A DNA stretch of 6,448 nt from an uncultured Prochlorococcus sp. GTDB lineage: Bacteria > Cyanobacteriota > Cyanobacteriia > PCC-6307 > Cyanobiaceae. This document shows, piece after piece, positions 1-6,448 of this stretch (position 1 is its first letter; every line of letters starts with the position of its first letter). Both the position numbers and the translations under genes were made by a program. The stretch covers positions 1-6,448 of the forward strand of contig CAJWIZ010000035.1 of assembly GCA_913041805.1 (NCBI GenBank), read 5' to 3'. Below the pieces are notes generated by a model. The model had not been told where the DNA came from, made no database searches, and was given only the letters and a program-made list of their open reading frames with translations.

Positions 1-509
1 AACCAGTAGTAATTAGTTTTGGGAAAATTGAAGGTGGAAAGGCTTTTAATGTCATCGCAGACCGGGTAAGGCTGTTAGGAACAGTACGTTGCTTGGACAA
101 CTCTTTACATGAGACTTTGCCTGCTTGGATTACTGACACAGTTCAGTCAATTGCTCAGAGTTTTGGCGGTAAAGCTAATGTTAATTATCGCTGTATTACA
201 CCAATTGTTTATAACGACCCAGAATTAACTAGGCTTTTAGAAAGCTGTGCCGTCTCTTTGCTGGGTGAAGAAAATGTTGTGCGACTTGATCGGCCTTCTT
301 TAGGCGCTGAAGATTTTGCAGAGCTTTTACGAGATGTGCCAGGAACAATGTTTCGTTTAGGAGTTGCTGGTGCAAATGGTTGTGCTCCATTACATAATGG
401 TCAGTTTTCGCTCGATGAAAGAAGTCTTGTGGTTGGGATTGAGGTGATTACAGAAACTCTATTTCGTTGGATGAAAAAGCATTCGAATAAAGGTGAAGTC
501 TTGTCATGA
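1..509 (+). CDS. M20-family amidohydrolase / metallopeptidase, C-terminal part (5' end outside window)
   Basis: The reading frame is open from base 3 to the TGA at 507-509, so the gene begins upstream of the window. The TTG at 93 is an internal codon, not the start. The visible part begins in the dimerisation (lid) domain, with the segment GGKAFNVIADRVRLLGTVR that is typical of M20D amidohydrolases (N-acyl-amino-acid, hippurate and IAA-conjugate hydrolases). It then returns to the catalytic domain. The GAEDF motif has its Glu at 309-311, and LHNGQF has its His at 393-395; in this family that His sits in the LH-(S/N)-P-like element that binds the metal centre. The other metal ligands (Cys/His pair, Glu, His) should lie in the missing N-terminal half. 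The likely reaction is metal-dependent hydrolysis of an N-acyl or amide bond; the substrate cannot be read from the sequence. Its stop overlaps the next gene (ATGA). Confidence 0.88.
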   Translation, partial: PVVISFGKIEGGKAFNVIADRVRLLGTVRCLDNSLHETLPAWITDTVQSIAQSFGGKANVNYRCITPIVYNDPELTRLLESCAVSLLGEENVVRLDRPSLGAEDFAELLRDVPGTMFRLGVAGANGCAPLHNGQFSLDERSLVVGIEVITETLFRWMKKHSNKGEVLS

Positions 510-724
510 AGAGATTTGTTAACCCTTTCTTATCACTTGCTGCTCCATGTTTAGTTGTTATTGCAACCTTGGGATTGATCCAAAGGAATGGTAGTGATCG
601 TTTGCAATGTCTACCTGCTTTAATAGTTGGCTTTGGATTGATAATTAGTGGGCCTTTGGAACGTCGTAATCGTAGGAAAAAGCTTTTTGTGGAAATTCGT
701 TCTCGGAATCAAAGGTATGAATAA
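506..724 (+). CDS. Small two-helix membrane protein of unknown function (possibly DUF3188-like)
   Basis: This is a 72-residue protein. Its ATG overlaps the TGA of the upstream amidohydrolase by 4 nt, so it is probably translationally coupled. An SD-like AAGGTGA lies about 10 nt upstream of the ATG. Two hydrophobic stretches are visible, at about residues 7-25 and 35-50, separated by a short polar loop (QRNGSDR). A strongly basic tail follows (RRNRRKK, residues 53-59). By the positive-inside rule the tail is likely cytoplasmic, with both termini inside. There is no signal peptidase site, lipobox or catalytic motif. The size and pattern resemble the small cyanobacterial DUF3188 proteins, but that assignment is from memory. 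I cannot assign a function. Coupling to the amidohydrolase suggests co-expression, not necessarily a shared role. Confidence 0.75.
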   Translation: MKRFVNPFLSLAAPCLVVIATLGLIQRNGSDRLQCLPALIVGFGLIISGPLERRNRRKKLFVEIRSRNQRYE

Positions 725-740
725 AGTTTCTGATATATAT

Positions 741-759
741 AATTAATGCCCCATTAATT
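741..759 (+). repeat. Perfect 8-bp inverted repeat with CCC loop, possible weak terminator or operator
   Basis: AATTAATG (741-748) and CATTAATT (752-759) are exact reverse complements around a 3-nt CCC loop. The repeat lies 16 nt after the stop of the small membrane protein gene and is followed by TTCG. The stem is AT-only except for the loop-closing G-C pair, and the T-run is short, so it would be a weak intrinsic terminator. It could also be a protein-binding palindrome or a 3'-end stabilising hairpin. Confidence 0.4.
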
Positions 760-802
760 TCGAATAATTGATATTTATTAACTTTTTAATCTTGGTAATT
801 TT

Positions 803-836
803 ATCTTGCTCAAATCTCTTTGCTCAAGATTTCTTT
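803..836 (+). terminator. Candidate intrinsic terminator of the amidohydrolase operon
   Basis: ATCTTG (803-808) pairs with CAAGAT (825-830). Inside it, CAAA (811-814) pairs with TTTG (819-822) around a TCTC loop, with a small CT/CT internal loop between the two stems. The hairpin is followed by TTCTTT. An alternative 5' arm, AATCTTG (788-794), could pair with CAAGATT (825-831). The position, downstream of the small membrane protein gene and upstream of the thiC leader, suits a transcription end. The stem is short and interrupted, so confidence is modest. Confidence 0.35.
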
Positions 837-912
837 GGCTAGGCATCATTCGGGGTTTTTCTAAAGTATTCCTTTTAATGAATCAATTGCAGCTGAATTA
901 ATGAAATAGGGC

Positions 913-918
913 TAAATT
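913..918 (+). promoter_or_regulatory. Weak candidate -10 element for thiC
   Basis: TAAATT resembles a TATAAT box. It lies just ahead of the riboswitch aptamer, so a start about 7 nt downstream would give a transcript beginning close to P1 at 926. The nearest -35-like hexamer, TTGCAG (887-892), has a 20-nt spacer, which is too long to be convincing. The call rests mainly on position. Confidence 0.25.
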
Positions 919-925
919 TCTTAGA

Positions 926-1012
926 TCGCTAGGGGTGCCAATCAAGCTTTGCTGATTGGCTGAGATCACACCCTCTGAACCTGATCCGGCTTGCACCGGC
1001 GAAGGGAAGTGA
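926..1012 (+). promoter_or_regulatory. TPP (thiamine pyrophosphate) riboswitch aptamer
   Basis: All hallmarks of the THI-box are present in order. P1 is TCGCT (926-930) with AGTGA (1008-1012), including one G-U pair. P2 is GGGTG (933-937) with CACCC-type pairing at 969-973. P3 is CCAATCA (938-944) with TGATTGG (953-959). The conserved CTGAGA lies at 960-965, ACCTGATC at 979-986, a CCGG/CCGG P5 stem at 986-989 and 996-999, and the conserved GCGAAGGGAAG at 999-1009. In this class, binding of TPP stabilises the folded aptamer and lowers expression of thiamine genes. It sits directly upstream of thiC, the most common target of this riboswitch in bacteria. The P3 arm is short, without the P3a extension seen in some members. 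Confidence 0.97.
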
Positions 1013-2470
<1,458 letters not shown>

Positions 2471-2542
2471 TATATTTAACTAATACTTTTCGGCTCAAGC
2501 TGATGATTAATTGGTTGAAATGATTGCATTATTTTTCTTCAT

Positions 2543-2566
2543 CTTAAATACAGTAATGTATTTAAG
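2543..2566. terminator. Hairpin between convergent thiC and tkt, probable bidirectional terminator
   Basis: CTTAAATACA (2543-2552) and TGTATTTAAG (2557-2566) are perfect reverse complements. They give a 10-bp stem closed by a GTAA tetraloop (GNRA type in the plus-strand RNA). It lies 72 nt after the thiC stop and directly abuts the tkt stop codon at 2569-2567. On the plus strand TTAATTT follows; on the minus strand the next bases are A-rich, so the classic T-tract is poor on that side. The shared position between two converging genes supports a terminator or 3'-end protecting role. Confidence 0.55.
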
Positions 2567-4576
2567 TTAATTTAACAGTTTCTTTGCTTTCAGAAGAACA
2601 TTTTCAACTGTAAAGCCAAACTTTTCCATGCAAGTTCCACCGGGAGCGGATGCTCCAAAACTATTCATTGTTACGGCATCTCCATCAAGGCCGATGTATT
2701 TGTGCCATCCAAAGGATTCAGCTGCTTCTACTACGATTCGCTTGCGAACTGAAGAGGGAAGAACTTCCTCTTTATATGCATCTGATTGTTCCTCGAACAA
2801 TTCTACGCAGGGCATTGAGACCACGCGTATGTTGTGACCTTCGGCTTTTAGCTGCTTGGCTGCTTCCATGCACAAGTCCAATTCGCTTCCTGTGCCTATA
2901 AAAATCAGCTCAGGTGTACCACTGCAATCTTCTATTACATAACCACCAAAAGCCACTTTTTCGATAGAGGAATTTTCTTGATTAACCATTCCTTGCCTGC
3001 TTAGGCAGAGAGAACTTGGGCGTTTACGATTTGCAATTGCAACTTTATAAGCCCCACTGGTTTCATTCCCATCCCCAGGACGGAATACAAGCATATTTGG
3101 CATTGCTCGCAGTGATGGGATTGTTTCGATTGGTTGGTGGGTTGGACCGTCTTCTCCAACTCCAATTGAATCATGAGTAAGTACGTAGATAACACCTAGC
3201 TCGCTTAAAGCAGACAGTCGCATGGAACCACGCATATAGTCTGCAAAGACAAGAAATGTTCCTCCGTAAGGAATTAGACCACTGTTGTGGTAAGCGATGC
3301 CATTAAGAATTGCGGCCATGGCATGTTCACGTACTCCGAAATGTAAATACCGTTTTTCAGGTGTTTCAGGCTGGAAAGAACCTGTTTCTCCTTTGATATC
3401 TGTGTAATTGGAGTGGGTTAAGTCAGCAGAACCCCCTATAAGTTCAGGGAGATTTGGGCCTAAAGCACCTAGGCAGATTTGAGAATGCTTTCTTGTGGCT
3501 AGTCCTTTATCAGAAGGGGTGTAGGTAGGTAAATCCTTATCCCATCCATTCGGTAATTCACCTCGAAGCATCCTTTCGAATTCGGCTGACTCGTTTGGAT
3601 ATTTGTTTCGATAATTAGCTAGTTTTTGATTCCATTCATTTTCTAACTCTGCACCTCTATCAATGGCTTGACGATATTGGTCATAAGCCTCTTGAGGCAC
3701 AACGAATGGTTCATAGTCCCATGCAAGTTGTTGACGTGTGAGATTTGCTTCTTCTTCACCAAGAGGAGCACCATGAACTCCAGCAGTATCACTTTTGTTA
3801 GGTGATCCGTAGCCAATAGTTGTGCTGATTTTGATAATGGATGGTTTGTCCGTAATTTTTTTTGCTAATTCAATTGCTTTAGAAATCGCATTGATATCTG
3901 TATTGCCATCTTCTACATGTTGAACATGCCATCCATACGCTTCGTAGCGCTTAAGTACGTCCTCAGTGAATGAAACATCAGTTCTACCATCAATAGTTAT
4001 TTGATTGTCATCGTATAGAGCAATAAGTTTGCCTAATTTCAAGTGACCTGCAAGGGAACATGCTTCTGAAGAGATGCCTTCTTGGTTGCAACCATCACCC
4101 ATAATTACGTAGGTGTAGTGGTCAACGATTTGGGCGTCTGATTTATTGAATTTTGCAGCTAAATGTGCTTCTGCAATTGCTAGACCTACTGCATTTGAAA
4201 TTCCTGCTCCTAAAGGTCCTGCCGTAACTTCCACTCCTGGTGTTTCAAACGTTTCAGGATGGCCTGGCGTACGAGCTCCCCATTGACGGAATTGTTTTAT
4301 ATCTTCAATCGTTACAGACTCATAGCCAGTGAGATGCAACAGGGCATAAAGCAACATGCAGCCATGCCCTGCTGATAGCACAAAGCGATCTCTGTTGAAC
4401 CATTGGGGGTTTTTCGGGTTGTGCCGAAGGAACTTATCCCATAGTGCATAGCCCATGGGCGCACATCCCATTGGGAGACCAGGGTGGCCGCTATTTGATT
4501 TATTAACCGCATCAACGGCAAGCATCCGGATGCTGTTGATGCAGAGCGAATCGAGGGAAGCGGTTGCAGCGACCAT
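2567..4576 (-). CDS. tkt: Transketolase
   Basis: This thiamine-pyrophosphate enzyme moves two-carbon ketol units between sugar phosphates. In a cyanobacterium it serves both Calvin-Benson regeneration of ribulose-5-phosphate and the pentose phosphate pathway. The 669 residues match the usual full length of about 665. The N-terminal pyrophosphate domain shows SGHPGLPMG (29-37), AGHG (69-72) and the TPP/Mg motif GDGCNQEG (160-167), with the paired Asn191 in DDNQITIDG. The middle pyrimidine-binding domain has VREHAM with the catalytic Glu417, and GEDGPTHQP (474-482) with His480. The C-terminal domain includes GTGSELDL. The start [19 protein letters not shown] fits family N-termini. It lies 53 nt downstream of fabF with no clear promoter in the gap, so co-transcription with acpP-fabF is likely. 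No Shine-Dalgarno sequence is visible. Confidence 0.98.
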   Translation of the reverse strand: MVAATASLDSLCINSIRMLAVDAVNKSNSGHPGLPMGCAPMGYALWDKFLRHNPKNPQWFNRDRFVLSAGHGCMLLYALLHLTGYESVTIEDIKQFRQWGARTPGHPETFETPGVEVTAGPLGAGISNAVGLAIAEAHLAAKFNKSDAQIVDHYTYVIMGDGCNQEGISSEACSLAGHLKLGKLIALYDDNQITIDGRTDVSFTEDVLKRYEAYGWHVQHVEDGNTDINAISKAIELAKKITDKPSIIKISTTIGYGSPNKSDTAGVHGAPLGEEEANLTRQQLAWDYEPFVVPQEAYDQYRQAIDRGAELENEWNQKLANYRNKYPNESAEFERMLRGELPNGWDKDLPTYTPSDKGLATRKHSQICLGALGPNLPELIGGSADLTHSNYTDIKGETGSFQPETPEKRYLHFGVREHAMAAILNGIAYHNSGLIPYGGTFLVFADYMRGSMRLSALSELGVIYVLTHDSIGVGEDGPTHQPIETIPSLRAMPNMLVFRPGDGNETSGAYKVAIANRKRPSSLCLSRQGMVNQENSSIEKVAFGGYVIEDCSGTPELIFIGTGSELDLCMEAAKQLKAEGHNIRVVSMPCVELFEEQSDAYKEEVLPSSVRKRIVVEAAESFGWHKYIGLDGDAVTMNSFGASAPGGTCMEKFGFTVENVLLKAKKLLN

Positions 4577-4629
4577 TTGATTAATTGGGGATTTAGTGAT
4601 GTTGTTGGAAAGAGTTTTTGGAAGATGCT

Positions 4630-5877
4630 TTAAGGCATTTGCTGAAATGCTAGGCAGACGTTGTGTCCTCCAAAGCCAAAAGAGTTCGAGAGAATTAATT
4701 TGGCTTTGTGATCCCTGGCAATGTTCGGTACATAGTCCAGATCACAATCAGAATCAGGGTTTGAGTAGTTGATGGTAGGTGGAATTACCCCATGTTTAAG
4801 AGAAAGAACACAAGCAACTGCTTCAATGCCTCCTGACCCACCTAAAAGGTGCCCAGTCATGGATTTTGTAGAACTAACAGGAATTTGATTAGCTCTATCT
4901 CCAAATACAGTTTTGATGGCTGATGTTTCGTTTTTGTCGTTGGCTGGGGTACTAGTGCCATGAGCGTTGATGTAATCAACACTTTCTGGATTTAATTTGC
5001 CATCTTGGAGAGCTAAGCGAATTGCTTCGGCCCCACCTATACCTCCTGGAGAGGGAGATGTTATGTGATGTGCATCGCAAGTTGTTCCATAGCCAATAAT
5101 TTCGGCGTGAATAGGAGCATCTCTTTGTTGAGCATGTTCCAAGGTCTCTAGGACCATGACACCACTTCCTTCTCCTATGACAAAGCCGTCACGCTCTGCA
5201 TCAAAGGGTCGGCTTGCAGTCATTGGATCATCATTCCTAAAGGAAAGTGCCTTTGCGCTTGCGAAACCAGCAACGCCCAAAGGGGTAATGCTTGCTTCGG
5301 CCCCACCGCAAACCATTGCATCCGCTTTACCTAGTTGAAGAAGGCGAAATGCATCACCGATAGCGTTAGAACCTGCTGCACATGCAGTTGCAACAGCAGA
5401 ACTTGGCCCTTTTGTTCCTAGTGCAATAGCTGCAAGTCCTGTAGCCATGTTTGGGATCATCATTGGAACGGTAAAAGGACTAACTCGTGATGGTCCTTTA
5501 TCCGCAAGCACATGTGATTGAGTTTCCATAGTGAGTAACCCACCCACACCTGAACCAATAATCACTCCAATTCGAGAAGCATTGCTCTCTTGGATAATCA
5601 GTCCTGAATCCGCCAAGGCTTGTTTTGCCGCGATGACTCCGAACTTTGAGAATCGGTCCCACCTTTTCGATTCTTTAGGCTCTAAAAATCCTTTTGGATC
5701 AAGGTTTTTAACCTCAGCGGCAAATCGACAAGCATGAGATGACGCATCAAAAAGGGTTATGGGCGCAACACCGTTGCGACCAGATTTGAGCCCGTCCCAG
5801 TAATCATCGACGGTATTGCCTATAGGTGTAATGGCGCCGAGGCCAGTAACCACAACGCGATGAAGCCCCTCCACCAT
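4630..5877 (-). CDS. fabF: 3-oxoacyl-[acyl-carrier-protein] synthase II (KAS II)
   Basis: FabF carries out the Claisen condensation of malonyl-ACP with acyl-ACP in type II fatty acid elongation in the cytoplasm. The 415-residue protein has the complete thiolase-fold active site: Cys166 in ATACAAGSN, which carries the acyl chain; His306 in NAHGTSTP; Lys338 in STKSMTGH; and His343 in the same block. GFGGHN (401-406), near the C-terminus, is the glycine-rich gate loop, with the His seen in cyanobacterial and plant KAS enzymes. Family length is about 410-415, so it is complete. The start lies 7 nt after the acpP stop, and a Shine-Dalgarno sequence overlaps that stop, which points to coupled translation with its substrate carrier ACP. 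The length and the conserved Cys-His-His triad favour KAS II over KAS I, and KAS III is excluded. Confidence 0.97.
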   Translation of the reverse strand: MVEGLHRVVVTGLGAITPIGNTVDDYWDGLKSGRNGVAPITLFDASSHACRFAAEVKNLDPKGFLEPKESKRWDRFSKFGVIAAKQALADSGLIIQESNASRIGVIIGSGVGGLLTMETQSHVLADKGPSRVSPFTVPMMIPNMATGLAAIALGTKGPSSAVATACAAGSNAIGDAFRLLQLGKADAMVCGGAEASITPLGVAGFASAKALSFRNDDPMTASRPFDAERDGFVIGEGSGVMVLETLEHAQQRDAPIHAEIIGYGTTCDAHHITSPSPGGIGGAEAIRLALQDGKLNPESVDYINAHGTSTPANDKNETSAIKTVFGDRANQIPVSSTKSMTGHLLGGSGGIEAVACVLSLKHGVIPPTINYSNPDSDCDLDYVPNIARDHKAKLILSNSFGFGGHNVCLAFQQMP

Positions 5878-5880
5878 TAG

Positions 5881-5886
5881 TTCCTC
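5881..5886 (-). promoter_or_regulatory. Shine-Dalgarno site of fabF overlapping the acpP stop
   Basis: On the minus strand GAGGAA precedes the fabF ATG by 3 nt (4 nt from GAGGA). Its first two bases are the last two of the acpP TGA. It is one of the few clear Shine-Dalgarno sites in this window, and it fixes the fabF start at 5877. Confidence 0.6.
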
Positions 5887-6127
5887 AGGATTGCTTGTCT
5901 TCTATGTACTTAACAGCATCACCAACAGTTGTGATGCCTTCGGCAGCTTCATCAGGAATTTCAATGTCAAATGCCTCTTCTAGAGCCATGACTAACTCGA
6001 CTGTGTCGAGAGAGTCTGCTCCGAGGTCATTTTGAAAGTTTGATTCCGCTTTAACTTCGCCAGCATCAACACTAAGTTGTTCTGAAACGATGGAGCGGAC
6101 TTTTTCTAGGATCGCTTCCTGGGACAT
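5885..6127 (-). CDS. acpP: Acyl carrier protein
   Basis: ACP carries the growing fatty acyl chain on a 4'-phosphopantetheine arm and delivers it to enzymes such as the FabF encoded next to it. The 80-residue acidic protein has the signature [17 protein letters not shown], with the attachment Ser39 in the DSL motif. The helix [19 protein letters not shown] at the C-terminal end completes the four-helix ACP fold. I chose the ATG at 6127 ([10 protein letters not shown]), the usual ACP start. An in-frame ATG at 6151 would add eight residues (MRGLVLSI) not expected in the family. No strong Shine-Dalgarno sequence precedes the chosen start. It is the first gene of the probable acpP-fabF-tkt operon. 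Confidence 0.98.
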   Translation of the reverse strand: MSQEAILEKVRSIVSEQLSVDAGEVKAESNFQNDLGADSLDTVELVMALEEAFDIEIPDEAAEGITTVGDAVKYIEDKQS

Positions 6128-6181
6128 AATCGATAAAACCAGACCCCGCATCCTACGAGTTCACGGAAGTAGTTAACAAGA

Positions 6182-6210
6182 GTGACGGCACACACACGAA
6201 AGTATTTAAT
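6182..6210 (+). promoter_or_regulatory. Candidate sigma-70-type promoter for psaC
   Basis: GTGACG (6182-6187) resembles a -35 box and TTTAAT (6205-6210) a -10 box, with an ideal 17-nt spacer. This would place transcription start near 6217 and leave a psaC leader of about 45 nt. A short inverted repeat, ACGAAA (6196-6201) with TTTCGT (6210-6215), overlaps the -10 region and might be an operator. The acpP promoter should lie in the same 134-nt divergent region on the other strand, but I see no convincing pair there. Confidence 0.35.
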
Positions 6211-6228
6211 TTCGTCTAAGCGGAGTAA

Positions 6229-6448
<220 letters not shown>

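Noticed and set aside
93..509. TTG at 93 as the start of a separate 138-residue protein
   Set aside because: The frame continues open upstream to the window edge and encodes typical M20 lid-domain sequence, so it is an internal codon.
878..901. Seven-codon reading frame ahead of the riboswitch as a leader peptide
   Set aside because: It is very short, has no ribosome binding site, probably lies upstream of transcription start, and shows no run of regulatory codons.
6128..6151. Upstream ATG giving an 88-residue ACP
   Set aside because: The extra MRGLVLSI is not part of the ACP family N-terminus; [10 protein letters not shown] at 6127 is the expected start.

Overview
The window is a stretch of core chromosome from a marine picocyanobacterium, most likely Prochlorococcus. 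The evidence is a PsaC start (photosystem I iron-sulfur subunit), ThiC, transketolase, FabF and ACP sequences of cyanobacterial type, AT-rich DNA, very short intergenic gaps and few strong Shine-Dalgarno sites. The genus is my inference from protein similarity as I remember it. Nothing in the window looks mobile or recently acquired.

Layout. Bases 1-724 (+) hold the C-terminal part of an M20-family amidohydrolase, cut by the left edge, followed by a 72-residue two-helix membrane protein whose start overlaps the amidohydrolase stop. Bases 725-1069 carry no gene. They hold two inverted repeats that may end the upstream operon, a weak candidate promoter, and a well-formed TPP riboswitch leading into thiC (1070-2470, +). 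A perfect 10-bp hairpin separates thiC from the convergent transketolase gene. On the minus strand, acpP (6127-5885), fabF (5877-4630) and tkt (4576-2567) run in one direction with gaps of 7 and 53 nt and probably form an operon. A 134-nt divergent region separates acpP from psaC (6262 onward, +), which is cut by the right edge.

How the genes relate. ThiC makes the pyrimidine half of thiamine, and its leader senses thiamine pyrophosphate (TPP). The neighbouring transketolase uses TPP as cofactor in the Calvin-Benson and pentose phosphate pathways. ACP and FabF act together in fatty acid elongation. PsaC carries the terminal electron acceptors of photosystem I.

The best observation is in the thiC leader. 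A 10-nt segment (960-969), which includes the conserved CTGAGA core of the aptamer, is perfectly complementary to 1020-1029. The overlapping segment 1018-1025 can instead pair with 1066-1073, which covers the thiC start codon. The two pairings exclude each other, and together they suggest a translational OFF switch that hides the AUG itself in a gene with no visible Shine-Dalgarno sequence. I found no previously undescribed multi-gene system.
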